Assembly: GCF_014204975.1 (NCBI RefSeq)
Contig: NZ_JACHMM010000001.1
Location: forward strand, 1,984,001-2,048,000
Direction: 5' to 3'
Origin: Jiangella mangrovi
GTDB taxonomy: Bacteria > Actinomycetota > Actinomycetes > Jiangellales > Jiangellaceae
Length of the DNA: 64,000 nucleotides
Each line of letters starts with the position of its first letter. Position 1 is the stretch's first letter. The translations under genes were made by a program, and so were the position numbers. Of this stretch, positions 1-8,119 are shown one piece after another. The notes beneath the pieces were generated by a model that worked only from the letters and a program-made list of their open reading frames with translations, searched no databases and was not told where the DNA came from.

Positions 1-1164
1 GATCTCCGGCTCGAGGTTCTCGCTGGCCAGCCTGGTCTCGGCCTCTTCCTGCGTCATGCCGACCAGGTTGGGCACGGTCGCCTGGGCGGTGCCGCCGGAG
101 TTGAAGATCAGGTAGCCGATGAGCCCGGCGATGGCCAGCACCGCCAGCGCGCCGAGGACCACGGCCCACCAGCTGAAGCCCTTGCGCTCGTCCTCGTCGT
201 CCTCGTACTCGTCGGGGTACGGGGTCTCGTCGTCGAGCGGCACGGCGCCCGCGGCCATGGTGGCCGGGGCCGCGTTGGCGATGAGCTGCGTCGCGGCCGA
301 GGTGTCGGCGGCGGCTGCGACCGGCAGCCCGGCGGCGGCCCGCTCGAGGTCGGTGCGCATCTCGTAGGCGCTCTGGTACCGGTGCAGCCGGTCCTTGGCC
401 AGCGACTTCATGACGATGGCGTCGAGCTCGGGCGTGATGTTCGGGTCCAGCGCCGACGGCGGCGTGGCCTGCTCGCGCACGTGCGAGACGGCGACCGACA
501 CCAGCGACTCGCCGATGAACGGCGGCCGGCCGGTGAGCAGCTCGTACAGCACGCATCCGCTGGCGTAGAGGTCACTGCGGGCGTCGGCCTGCTCGCCGCG
601 GGCCTGCTCGGGCGAGATGTACTGCGCGGTGCCGACGACGGCGGCCGTCTGGGTGAGCGCCATGCCGGTGTCGGCCAGCGACCGGGCGATGCCGAAGTCG
701 GTGACCTTCACCTCGCCGCCGGTGGTGATCATGATGTTGCCCGGCTTGATGTCGCGGTGCACGATGCCGGCCCGGTGGCTGTACTCGAGCGCGTCGAGCG
801 TGGCGACGAGGACCTCGATGGAGCGCTCGGGCGTGAACCGCTGGTGCGCCTGGATCATCTCGCGCAGCGTCTGGCCCTCGACGTACTCCATGACGATGTA
901 CGGGATGCGGTGGCCGTCGACGTAGTCCTCGCCGGTGTCGTACACGGCGACGATGTTGCGGTGGTTGAGCGACGCGGCCGACTGGGCCTCGCGGCGGAAC
1001 CGGGCCTGGAAGGTGGCGTCGCTCGCGTGATCGACGCGCAACATCTTCAGGGCGACGGTGCGCCCCAGCCGGGAGTCGCGGCCACGGCGGACTTCGGCCA
1101 TGCCGCCGCGGCCGATCACCTCGCCCAGCTCGTAGCGGTCTCCGAGGAGACGCAACTCGTTCAT
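1..1164 (-). CDS. pknB: PASTA-domain serine/threonine kinase PknB, C-terminus cut by window edge
   Basis: Transmembrane eukaryotic-type Ser/Thr kinase that senses peptidoglycan fragments and controls cell-wall growth and division. The ATG at 1164 opens an uninterrupted frame to base 1 (388 codons). Visible motifs are the glycine loop GRGGMAEV (18-25), catalytic Lys40 (VALK), HRDIKPGN (D138), DFG (156-158) and the APE-equivalent SPEQ. An acidic juxtamembrane linker is followed by a single membrane helix near residues 330-355. The last visible residues (VPNLVGMTQEEAETRL) begin the first extracellular PASTA repeat; the other repeats lie outside the window. It is the last visible gene of the fhaA-fhaB-pstP-rodA-pbpA operon and follows pbpA by 85 bp. 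In Mycobacterium the gene after pbpA is pknA, but the PASTA start marks this one as the PknB type. Confidence 0.95.
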   Translation of the reverse strand, partial: MNELRLLGDRYELGEVIGRGGMAEVRRGRDSRLGRTVALKMLRVDHASDATFQARFRREAQSAASLNHRNIVAVYDTGEDYVDGHRIPYIVMEYVEGQTLREMIQAHQRFTPERSIEVLVATLDALEYSHRAGIVHRDIKPGNIMITTGGEVKVTDFGIARSLADTGMALTQTAAVVGTAQYISPEQARGEQADARSDLYASGCVLYELLTGRPPFIGESLVSVAVSHVREQATPPSALDPNITPELDAIVMKSLAKDRLHRYQSAYEMRTDLERAAAGLPVAAAADTSAATQLIANAAPATMAAGAVPLDDETPYPDEYEDDEDERKGFSWWAVVLGALAVLAIAGLIGYLIFNSGGTAQATVPNLVGMTQEEAETRLASENLEPEI

Positions 1165-1249
1165 TGTGCGGCCCTTTCTCGACTCAACCCCGCGCAGGCT
1201 ACCCGTTCCGGGCACCCCCGCGCTGCTCCTGACCGAACAGTGAAGATGC

Positions 1250-2719
1250 TCACGATCCCAGCACCGCCTGCATGACCGCCCTGGCGATGGGGGCCGCGAG
1301 CCGTCCGCCGCCGATGTCGTCGCGTGCGGTGTCGGGCGCGTCCTCGATGACGACGGCGACCGCCACGCTGGGCTCGTCGGCCGGCGCGAACGACGTGAAC
1401 CACGCGTACGGCGGGCGTTCCGGCGAGCTCTGCGCGGTGCCGGTCTTGCCGGCGACCTCGATGCCGTCGATCCGCGCGTTCTCGCCGGTGCCGTTCTCGA
1501 CGACGTCGACCATCATCTGCGTCAGCTCCTCGGCGGTCTCGGGCGAGACGGCGCGGGTGCGCTCCTCGGGCTCCGTCCGCTCGATGGGGCTGACGAGGTC
1601 CGGACCGCTGACCTCGCGGACCAGGTACGGCTCCATGAGGACGCCGTCGTTGGCGATGGCCGCCGACACCATGGCCATCTGCAACGGCGTCGCCTGGACG
1701 TCGAACTGGCCGATGGCCGACAGCGCCGTCTGCGGCTCGTCGGGGTCGGGCGGGAAGATGCTGGTCGCCGCGTTCATGTCGTCGTTCGTCAGCGGCTGGG
1801 TGCCGAAGCCGAACTTCTCGGCCTGCTCGCGCAGCGCGTCGTCGCCGAGCTCGTTGCCAAGGTAGGCGAACGCGGTGTTGCACGAGATGCGCAGCGCCTC
1901 GGTGAGCGTGGGCGTGCCGTCGAGGCAGGCCTCGCCATTCTGGTTCGGCAGCGGGCGCGTCGACTGCGGGAGGTCGTAGTCGGCCGGCCCGGGCACCTCG
2001 GTGTCGGGCTCGAACTCGCCCGACTCGAGCGCGGCGGCGGCCGTGACCAGCTTGAACACCGAGCCCGGTGGCAGCCGTTGCGCGATGGCGCGGTTGAGGT
2101 CGGGCTTGTCGGGGTCGGCCGCCAGCGCGTCGCGGGTCTCCTGCTGGACCTCGAAGGAGTGGCTGGCCATCGGGTTGGGGTCGTACGACGGCGTGCTGAC
2201 CATGGCCAGGATGGCGCCGGTCTGCACGTCGATCGCGACCACGGCCCCCTTGAAGCCCTCGTCCGTCAGTCCGTCCCACGCCGCCTGCTGCGCCGCGGGG
2301 TCGATGGTCAGCCGGACCGCCCCGCCGCGCGGCTCCTCGCCGGTGACGAGGTCGATGAGCCGGCGGACGAACAGCCGGTCGTCGTCGCCGGACAGGATGT
2401 CGTTCTGTGCCCGCTCGAGCGCCGTCCGGCCGAAGGTGTACGAGTAGTAGCCGGTCAGCGGCGCGTAGATGGCCTCGCCGGGGTACTGCCGCAGGAACTG
2501 GTACTCGTCGTCCACCGGCACCGACTGTGCGACGGGGGTGTCGTCGGCGAGCAGGATCGGGCCGCGCTCGCGGGAGTACTCGTCGAGCAGCACGCGGCGG
2601 TTCTCGGACCGCGCGTTGAGGTCGTCGGCCCAGAACGCCTGCACGTACGTGGCGTTGATGAGCAGCGCGATGCAGAGCAGCAGGCAGCCCGCGGAGATGC
2701 GCCGGATCGGCGAGTTCAT
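1250..2719 (-). CDS. pbpA: Penicillin-binding protein 2-type transpeptidase (PbpA)
   Basis: Class B penicillin-binding protein of 489 aa that cross-links peptidoglycan at the septum or pole with its SEDS partner RodA. It has a short cytoplasmic start and one N-terminal membrane anchor (about residues 10-30). The dimerisation region is followed by a transpeptidase domain with SxxK (S220-VF-K223), SCN (279-281) and KTG (425-427). The ATG overlaps the rodA stop as ATGA, so the two are translationally coupled. Length and neighbours match mycobacterial and streptomycete PbpA. No oddities seen. Confidence 0.95.
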   Translation of the reverse strand: MNSPIRRISAGCLLLCIALLINATYVQAFWADDLNARSENRRVLLDEYSRERGPILLADDTPVAQSVPVDDEYQFLRQYPGEAIYAPLTGYYSYTFGRTALERAQNDILSGDDDRLFVRRLIDLVTGEEPRGGAVRLTIDPAAQQAAWDGLTDEGFKGAVVAIDVQTGAILAMVSTPSYDPNPMASHSFEVQQETRDALAADPDKPDLNRAIAQRLPPGSVFKLVTAAAALESGEFEPDTEVPGPADYDLPQSTRPLPNQNGEACLDGTPTLTEALRISCNTAFAYLGNELGDDALREQAEKFGFGTQPLTNDDMNAATSIFPPDPDEPQTALSAIGQFDVQATPLQMAMVSAAIANDGVLMEPYLVREVSGPDLVSPIERTEPEERTRAVSPETAEELTQMMVDVVENGTGENARIDGIEVAGKTGTAQSSPERPPYAWFTSFAPADEPSVAVAVVIEDAPDTARDDIGGGRLAAPIARAVMQAVLGS

Positions 2720-4110
2720 CGGATTCTCACCACCTGGGTGACGGCGGTGTCAGTCAGCGGCGACGGTGACGACGACGGGGGCGTAGGCCGGCGGGCGGCG
2801 TCGGACAGCCGGATCAGCAGCGCCACGAGCACCCAGTTCATGACCAGCGACGAGCCACCGAGGGACAGGAACGGCGTGGTCAGGCCGGTCAGCGGGATGA
2901 GCCGGGTGACGCCGCCGAGCACGATGAACACCTGCAGGAAGAAGCCGGCGGCCAGCCCCGCGGCCAGCAGCTTGCCGAACGGGTCGCGCAGCAGCAGGCC
3001 GGCCCGCAGGCCCCGCGAGGCCAGCAGCGCGTACAGCAGGATGATCGCGATCAGCCCGGTCAGGCCGAGCTCCTCGCCCAGTGCCGAGCCGATGAAGTCG
3101 CTCTCGGCGATCGGCGTGAGATCCGGGCGGCCCTGGCCCAGGCCGGTGCCGAGCAGGCCGCCGTACGCCAGCCCGTAGAGCGACTGTGCCACCTGGCCGG
3201 TCGGGTCGATGAACGGGTCCATCCAGTAGTCGACCCGCTCGGCGACGTGCGAGACGACGGCGTTGGCGGCGAACCCGCCGGCCAGGATCAGGAGCAGGCC
3301 GAGGATGATCCACGAGATCCGCTCGGTGGCCACGTAGATCATCAGCACGAAGATGCCGAACAGCAGCACCGACGGGCCGAGGTCGTTCTGGACCACCAGG
3401 ATGCCCAGGGCGCCGACCCAGACCAGCAGGATCGGCCCCAGGTCGCGGGCCCGCGGCAGGTCGACGCCGAGGAACCGGCGTCCGGCCAGGGCGAGCGCGT
3501 CGCGGGTCTGTACCAGGTAGGCGGCGAACGCGATGATCAGGATGATCTTGGCGGCCTCGCCCGGCTGGAACGTCATGGGCCCGACGTTGATCCAGATGCG
3601 GGCGCCGCGGATGGAGTGGCCGATGACAGGCAGCAGCGGCAGTACCAGCAGCAGCAGCCCGCCGAGCCCGGCGAGGTACGGCAGCCGCGACAGCACCCGG
3701 TGGTCGCGGACGACGATCAGCACGGCGACGAACAGGGCGACGCCGACCGCCATCCAGGTCAGCTGCGTGGTGGCGTGGGTGGTGCCCCTGGCGAGGTCGA
3801 TGCGGTGGATCATGGCCAGGCCCAGCCCGCACAGCGTGACGACGATGGGCAGGATGACGGGGTCGGCGTACGGCGCGCGGATGCGGATGACGACGTGTGC
3901 GATGGCCGTCGCCACCGACAGGCCACCCAGGTACGCCAGCGCGTTCGGCGGGACCCGGCCGAGCGCGCCGAGGTCGACGCTCACGTAGGCGAACGTCGCG
4001 ATGCCGATGGCGAAGATCAGCAGGATGAGCTCGGTGCCCCGGCCGCGGCGCGGGGCGACGGCCTCTACAGCAGGCGCCTCGGAGCGGGCGCGGGCGCGAT
4101 CGAGGCTCAT
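2716..4110 (-). CDS. rodA: SEDS-family peptidoglycan glycosyltransferase RodA/FtsW
   Basis: Polytopic SEDS protein of 464 aa that polymerises lipid II into glycan strands, paired with the PbpA transpeptidase next door. About ten hydrophobic helices are visible. The SEDS motif region near the C-terminus reads GGVTRLIPLTGLTTPFLSLGG, with the family PxTGxxxPFxSxGG pattern. The start is the ATG at 4110 (MSLDRARARSE), which overlaps the pstP stop in an ATGA; the same frame stays open far upstream inside pstP but that is not coding. The extended N-terminus, with helices before the core, is usual for actinobacterial RodA. Confidence 0.95.
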   Translation of the reverse strand: MSLDRARARSEAPAVEAVAPRRGRGTELILLIFAIGIATFAYVSVDLGALGRVPPNALAYLGGLSVATAIAHVVIRIRAPYADPVILPIVVTLCGLGLAMIHRIDLARGTTHATTQLTWMAVGVALFVAVLIVVRDHRVLSRLPYLAGLGGLLLLVLPLLPVIGHSIRGARIWINVGPMTFQPGEAAKIILIIAFAAYLVQTRDALALAGRRFLGVDLPRARDLGPILLVWVGALGILVVQNDLGPSVLLFGIFVLMIYVATERISWIILGLLLILAGGFAANAVVSHVAERVDYWMDPFIDPTGQVAQSLYGLAYGGLLGTGLGQGRPDLTPIAESDFIGSALGEELGLTGLIAIILLYALLASRGLRAGLLLRDPFGKLLAAGLAAGFFLQVFIVLGGVTRLIPLTGLTTPFLSLGGSSLVMNWVLVALLIRLSDAARRPTPPSSSPSPLTDTAVTQVVRIR

Positions 4111-5585
4111 GACGACACCCCCGAGCAGAGCAGGCCGGGGAAGCCGACCTCGCCGCCGAGCCAGCCGTCCTCGGTGCCGGGCGTGGCGCCGTCGGTGGGT
4201 GTGGGCGTCGGGGTCGGGGTGGGGGTCGCGGTGCCCGCGCGCGGCGCCGCGGTGGCCGGCGGGGTCGCGGGCGGCGTGGTCGCCGTCGGCGTGGGTGTGG
4301 GGGTCGGGGTCGGCGAGGGGGACTCGCCGCCGTCGAGCCGCTCGTGCGCCCGGCAGGCCTCGAGCCGCAGCCGCTGGACCACGTCGGTGGCGTCGTCGAG
4401 ATCGTCGGCGGTGATGGTGTCGGTGACCTGCTGGCGGTAGAGCTCTGGCAGCGACTCGACCGGCAGTCCGCCGGGGATGTCGTGCAGCTCGGACAGCCGG
4501 ATGGGCCCGATCTCCTGGCTGACGCCCTGGTAGATGGCCACCTGGCCGTTGCTGTCGCCGACGTAGTACTGGTCGCGGACCCAGCCGCTGGCGAAGTTCA
4601 GCGCCACCCAGCCCACCGCGGCGATGGCGGCGACGATGACCAGCGTCCGCAGCCAGCGGCGGCGCCGGGGCGGCTGCGGGGCGTAGCGCATGGCCTCGAG
4701 GTCCTCGGCCGTCGGCTTCGGGTGGCTCTCTTCGGCGCCGACGAGGGCGCGCAGGGCGGCTCCGGGGCGGCGGCGGTGCGGCCGCTCGGGCGGCGGCTCC
4801 TCGTTGCTGGCGGCCGCGCCGACGAGGAACGCCTCGGCGGTGTCGTCGGGCTCGCGCGGCCGGTCGGTCTCGACGACGTCGGCCAGCACCAGCGTGACGT
4901 TGTCGGGCGCGCCGCCGGCGAGGGCGAGGCGGACCAGCTCGTCGGCGGCGTCGTCGAGCCCGGGAAGCCCGCCCATGGTCTCTTCGAGGGTGGCGTCGGA
5001 GACGACGCCGGTGAGGCCGTCGCTGCACACCAGCAGGCGGTCGCCCGGCCGGACGTCGAGCATCTGCAGGTCGGGGTCGACGTCGCCCTGCCCCTGCAGC
5101 GCCTTGAGGATCAGCGAGCGGGCCGGGTGCACGCCGGCCTCCTCGAGCGTGATGCGGCCCTCGTCGACCAGCGACTGAACGAAGGTGTGGTCGTGCGTGA
5201 GCTGCCGGATGGCGCCGTCGCGCAGCAGGTAGGCGCGGGAGTCGCCGATGTGCCCGAGGCCGAGCGTGCTGCCCGTCCAGAGCAGCGCCGTGACCGTGGT
5301 GCCCATGCCCTCGCGGCTGGAGTCGTCGACGATGAGCTGCCGGATGCGCTTGTTGGCCGCCTCGATGGCGGCGGTCAGCGTCTCGAGCGGATCGGTGTCG
5401 CGGGGATCCTGCTCGGCCAGGACCAGCTCGTCGATGGCGGCCTGGCTGGCGACCTCGCCGGCTGCGTGCCCGCCCATGCCGTCGGCGACGGCCAGGAGGT
5501 AGGGCCCGGCGTAGCCGGAGTCCTCGTTGCCCTCCCGGACCAGGCCGACGTCAGAGCGCGCGACGTAGCGCAGCGTCAACGGCAT
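4107..5585 (-). CDS. pstP: PP2C-family serine/threonine phosphatase PstP
   Basis: Metal-dependent phosphatase of 492 aa that reverses PknB-type phosphorylation. The catalytic domain (about 1-240) carries the PP2C signatures GNEDSG (18-23), ADGMGGHAAGE, GDSRAYL and CSDGLTG plus the metal-binding PDN near 225. An Arg-rich stop-transfer and one membrane helix (near 305-330) lead to an extracellular part ending in a long Thr-Pro repeat tail (TPTPTPTP), encoded by a GT-rich tract at about 4195-4320. It is coupled to rodA by a 4-bp overlap and follows fhaB by 6 bp. A paralogue lies at 39978-41237; the first 47 codons of the two are almost identical in DNA while the rest has diverged. Confidence 0.95.
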   Translation of the reverse strand: MPLTLRYVARSDVGLVREGNEDSGYAGPYLLAVADGMGGHAAGEVASQAAIDELVLAEQDPRDTDPLETLTAAIEAANKRIRQLIVDDSSREGMGTTVTALLWTGSTLGLGHIGDSRAYLLRDGAIRQLTHDHTFVQSLVDEGRITLEEAGVHPARSLILKALQGQGDVDPDLQMLDVRPGDRLLVCSDGLTGVVSDATLEETMGGLPGLDDAADELVRLALAGGAPDNVTLVLADVVETDRPREPDDTAEAFLVGAAASNEEPPPERPHRRRPGAALRALVGAEESHPKPTAEDLEAMRYAPQPPRRRRWLRTLVIVAAIAAVGWVALNFASGWVRDQYYVGDSNGQVAIYQGVSQEIGPIRLSELHDIPGGLPVESLPELYRQQVTDTITADDLDDATDVVQRLRLEACRAHERLDGGESPSPTPTPTPTPTATTPPATPPATAAPRAGTATPTPTPTPTPTDGATPGTEDGWLGGEVGFPGLLCSGVSS

Positions 5586-5588
5586 CGA
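5444..5588. repeat. 5' end of pstP, near-identical to 41096-41240
   Basis: This 145-bp block covers the first 47 codons of pstP plus 3 bp upstream. It matches the start of the second PP2C gene at 41096-41240 with a single difference (5579 versus 41231). Similarity falls abruptly on the inner side, at codon 48. Confidence 0.9.
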
Positions 5589-5591
5589 GCC

Positions 5592-6068
5592 CTACTTCCG
5601 CAGCTCGACGACGGTCTTCCCGAGCCGGAACCGGCTTCGGGCGGTGACCGGCGTGCTGCGCGTGAGCCGCTGGTTGCCGAAGTACGTGCCGTTGGTCGAC
5701 CCGAGGTCCTCGACGAACCACTGGCCCTCGTGGAACCGCAACCTGGCGTGCTGCGTCGACACGTACTCGTCGGACAGCGGCACCGTGCAGTCGGCGCCGC
5801 GGCCGAACGTGACCGGGGTGCCGTCGAGCGCCACCGTCTTGCCGGTGTCAGGTCCCTCGACGATGAACGCACTGGTCGGGGTGCCCTTGGCGCCGCGCGG
5901 CTGGCGGTTCTGCTTCGCCTGCTCGCGCGCTTCGCGCTGCGGCTTCGGCTGTTTCGGCGGCCGCACGCCGAAGAGGTCGGCACGCATGGCCGAGGTCACG
6001 GAGAGGATCAGCAGCCACAACACGGCGAGGAAGCCGAGCTTGATGACCGTGAGTGTCAGTTCCGACAC
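5592..6068 (-). CDS. fhaB: FHA-domain protein FhaB/FipA-type
   Basis: Small (158 aa) membrane-anchored phosphothreonine-binding adaptor. One N-terminal helix (about residues 8-28) is followed by a basic Pro/Gln linker and an FHA domain (about 75-155). The FHA motifs GRGADC, the S..H pair (YVSTQHARLR) and STNGT are all present. In mycobacteria the equivalent protein is phosphorylated by PknA/PknB and links signalling to the divisome. It sits between fhaA and pstP with 4-bp and 6-bp gaps, so the operon is tightly packed. The last codons (LRK stop) have a decayed counterpart upstream of the second PP2C gene at about 41244-41255. Confidence 0.93.
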   Translation of the reverse strand: MSELTLTVIKLGFLAVLWLLILSVTSAMRADLFGVRPPKQPKPQREAREQAKQNRQPRGAKGTPTSAFIVEGPDTGKTVALDGTPVTFGRGADCTVPLSDEYVSTQHARLRFHEGQWFVEDLGSTNGTYFGNQRLTRSTPVTARSRFRLGKTVVELRK

Positions 6069-6072
6069 TCGT

Positions 6073-6792
6073 TCACCTCCCGGGGCTGCGCCGGCGGACG
6101 TCGATCACGGTGGACCCGATCACGATGCGGGATCCGTCGGAGAGCGGCGCCTGCCCGACGCGGGCGCCGTCGACGACCGTCCCGTTGGTGGACCCGAGGT
6201 CGACGGCGACCAGCTGGGACTGCGGGCCCTGCTGATACACGCGGATCTCCAGATGCCGGCGCGAGACGCCGGGATCGTCGATGCGAAGGTCGCACTCGCT
6301 GCCGCGGCCCAGCACGACGCCGGGCGGAAGCACCGGGTGCTGGGTGCCGTTGATGACGAGGAAGGCGTCGGCGTGACGCTCGGTGGTGGACGTGGGCGCG
6401 AACGAGGCCCCGCGGTCGACTCCGGCCCGGACGGCGCTGCGGATGCGGAATGCGCCCGTGCCGAGGTCCTCGTGCCGCTCGAACCCGACCCCGACCGGAC
6501 CGGTGAACGCGTAGTGCTGCAGGTCGGCGTGCTCGCGGGCCAGCTCGACCAGCTCCGTGGCCAAGGTGCCGATGTAGGCAGCGAGCCGGTCGTAGTCGCT
6601 CGGCCCCAGCTCGACGACGAAGTCGTTCGGCACGAGCGAACGGTCGCGGCTGACGATCTGCGCGTTGTTGTCGAGCTCGCGCTGGATGGCCGCCGCGATC
6701 TCGACGGGCTGCACCTCTGAGCGGAATGCCCTGGTGAACGCACCCTGAACCATGCTCTCGAGCCTGCGCTCGAAGCGTTGCAACACTCCCAC
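6073..6792 (-). CDS. fhaA: FhaA: DUF3662 plus FHA domain protein
   Basis: Cytoplasmic adaptor of 239 aa. The N-terminal DUF3662 domain (about 1-115, LQRFERRLESMVQGAF onward) and a C-terminal FHA domain (about 150-235, GRGSECDLRI, SRRHLEI, STNGTVV) are joined by a short linker. Mycobacterial FhaA is about twice as long because of a Pro/Gly-rich middle, which is missing here, as is common in other actinobacteria. I chose the GTG at 6792 because AAGGGAGG lies about 7 bp upstream. The frame remains open further upstream through the tRNA, so longer models are artefacts. It is the first gene of the leftward pknB operon. Confidence 0.92.
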   Translation of the reverse strand: MGVLQRFERRLESMVQGAFTRAFRSEVQPVEIAAAIQRELDNNAQIVSRDRSLVPNDFVVELGPSDYDRLAAYIGTLATELVELAREHADLQHYAFTGPVGVGFERHEDLGTGAFRIRSAVRAGVDRGASFAPTSTTERHADAFLVINGTQHPVLPPGVVLGRGSECDLRIDDPGVSRRHLEIRVYQQGPQSQLVAVDLGSTNGTVVDGARVGQAPLSDGSRIVIGSTVIDVRRRSPGR

Positions 6793-7049
6793 TGGGTACC
6801 TCCCTTCACGTCTCGCGCCCGGTGCCGCCGCTGGCAAGACCCTGATCGTAACGGCGCGCAGCGCGCTGGTGCGGCTGCGACCTTGATCGGGCCCGTGCGG
6901 AAACGGCCGTCGCAACCTTATGTGACGAAGGACGGCTGGCGGCTGGTTCCGGCGGCTCTGACAAAGCTTCCCGCCCATGCTGACATCCACACCCCCGGAT
7001 CGTGGAATCGACCACCCGCCGGAGCGTGTTAACCTTGGTGCCGCACCTA
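6793..7049. other. Intergenic promoter region between fhaA and tRNA-Leu
   Basis: About 257 bp without a plausible gene. It must hold the leftward promoter of the fhaA-pknB operon and the rightward promoter of the tRNA. TTAACC at 7029-7034 is a possible -10 for the tRNA. I see no strong consensus for the leftward promoter. Confidence 0.4.
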
Positions 7050-7133
7050 GCGCGGGTGGCGGAATAGGCAGACGCGCACGGTTCAGGTCCGTGTGCCCGA
7101 AAGGGCGTGGGGGTTCAACTCCCCCCTCGCGCA
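7050..7133 (+). tRNA. tRNA-Leu(CAG)
   Basis: An 84-nt class II tRNA. The acceptor arms GCGCGGG (7050-7056) and CTCGCGC (7126-7132) pair with one G-T. The anticodon loop TTCAGGT (7082-7088) has anticodon CAG at 7084-7086, there is a long variable arm (GTGCCCGAAAGGGCG region), and the T arm is GGGGG-TTCAACT-CCCCC. The 3' CCA is not encoded. Its place beside fhaA is conserved in other actinobacteria. Confidence 0.95.
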
Positions 7134-7142
7134 CATCACACC

Positions 7143-7180
7143 GAAGGTCCCGGTCAGGTTCGTTCCCGGCCGGGATCTTC
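7143..7180 (+). terminator. Hairpin after tRNA-Leu
   Basis: GAAGGTCCCGG (7143-7153) pairs with CCGGGATCTTC (7170-7180), 11 bp with one G-T pair and a 16-nt loop, ten bases after the tRNA. There is no clear U tract, so it may be a terminator of the actinobacterial type or a processing signal. Confidence 0.6.
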
Positions 7181-7513
7181 GACGTTCTGCACCGAGTGCT
7201 TAGGCGGGCTCCGACCTTGACCGCGGCGGCGGCGTGCCGACCTCAGGGATCGTTCGACGGGTCGTCGGACGGGGCGACAGCATCGCCACACCGATCATGC
7301 TGAGATCTTCCACCGATGGGGTTCCAGCCGACCTTGGTGCCTTGGCTGGGCTGATCGTCGCCGCGGTGTCTGGCCAGGGTGTCGGTCCCGGGCGGTGCGT
7401 GATCATCCAGGATCTGGGGTGTGGTGGCACCGCCGATCCTGGATGATCATCGTGGGTGGCTGAGGGATCAGTGATCCGTCAGACACCCCAGAGGCGATAC
7501 GGAGGAGCCCCAC
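7181..7513. other. Intergenic region with palindromes ahead of the SDR gene
   Basis: No credible gene is visible. A 15-bp perfect inverted repeat (TGATCATCCAGGATC at 7400-7414, complement at 7435-7449) encloses a 20-nt loop. A second small palindrome, GGATCA-G-TGATCC, lies at 7465-7477, about 36 bp before the SDR start, where it could be an operator. The larger repeat may be a terminator or a small palindromic mobile element. Confidence 0.5.
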
Positions 7514-8119
7514 GTGAAGATCGTGGTCATCGGGGCGAGCGGGGTCGTGGGGTCGGCGGTGGCGGCGGAGCTGGCCGGACGCGGGCACGAGGTGGTCGCG
7601 GCCTCCCGGCGAGGGCCGGTCGCCGTCGACGTCGCGGATGCGGCATCCGTCGAGGCGCTGTTCCGGACCGTGACGGACGTCGACGCCGTCGTGTGTTGTG
7701 CGGCGAACGCGCCCACCGCCGACCTCGTCACCGCGAGCGATACCGAGTTCACGGCCGGACTCTCGGGCAAGCTGCTCGGCCAGGTGCGGCTGGCCCGGAC
7801 GGCGCTGCACCACCTCAACCGGAACGGCTCGATCACGCTGACCGGGGGCACGTTCACGGAGCCGCTGCCGGGCGGGTCGTTCGGTGCCCTGGTCAATGCG
7901 GGCCTGGCGGCGTTCGTCGAGGCGGCCGCGCCGGAGCTCCCGCGCAGCCTCAGGCTCAATCTGGTCGCACCGGGGTGGGTGCGCGAGTCGCTCGCGGCGT
8001 TCGGCTGGGACCCCACCAACGGGACGCCCGCTGCCGACGTCGCGCGCGTCTACGCGGACCTCGTCGAGGGCGACGCTCAGGGCGCGGTGGTCCCCGTGAC
8101 GACAGCAGCGGGCAGGTAG
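7514..8119 (+). CDS. Short SDR-family NAD(P)-binding oxidoreductase
   Basis: A 201-aa Rossmann-fold protein with the nucleotide-binding motif GASGVVG near residue 8. It lacks the long C-terminal substrate lobe of classical SDRs and the usual YxxxK; the position after the GGTF segment reads FGALVNAGL, so the catalytic Tyr/Lys may be lost. The substrate cannot be told. It starts with GTG at 7514 preceded by GGAGGAG at 7501-7507. Its 3' end overlaps the convergent Imm49-like gene by 43 bp. Similar short SDRs are often free-standing genes in actinomycetes. Confidence 0.8.
   Translation: MKIVVIGASGVVGSAVAAELAGRGHEVVAASRRGPVAVDVADAASVEALFRTVTDVDAVVCCAANAPTADLVTASDTEFTAGLSGKLLGQVRLARTALHHLNRNGSITLTGGTFTEPLPGGSFGALVNAGLAAFVEAAAPELPRSLRLNLVAPGWVRESLAAFGWDPTNGTPAADVARVYADLVEGDAQGAVVPVTTAAGR

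Noticed and set aside
382-1275. Long rightward reading frames opposite the pknB gene
   Set aside because: They are GC-skew shadows antisense to a kinase with all catalytic motifs intact, and contain Arg/Val/Asp-rich low-complexity sequence.
4195-4320. GT-rich tract as a repeat element or CRISPR
   Set aside because: It encodes the Thr-Pro tail of PstP in frame and lacks regular spacers.
6793-7134. N-terminal extension of FhaA upstream of 6792
   Set aside because: It would run through the tRNA-Leu; the GTG at 6792 has a strong ribosome site and the family start follows directly.
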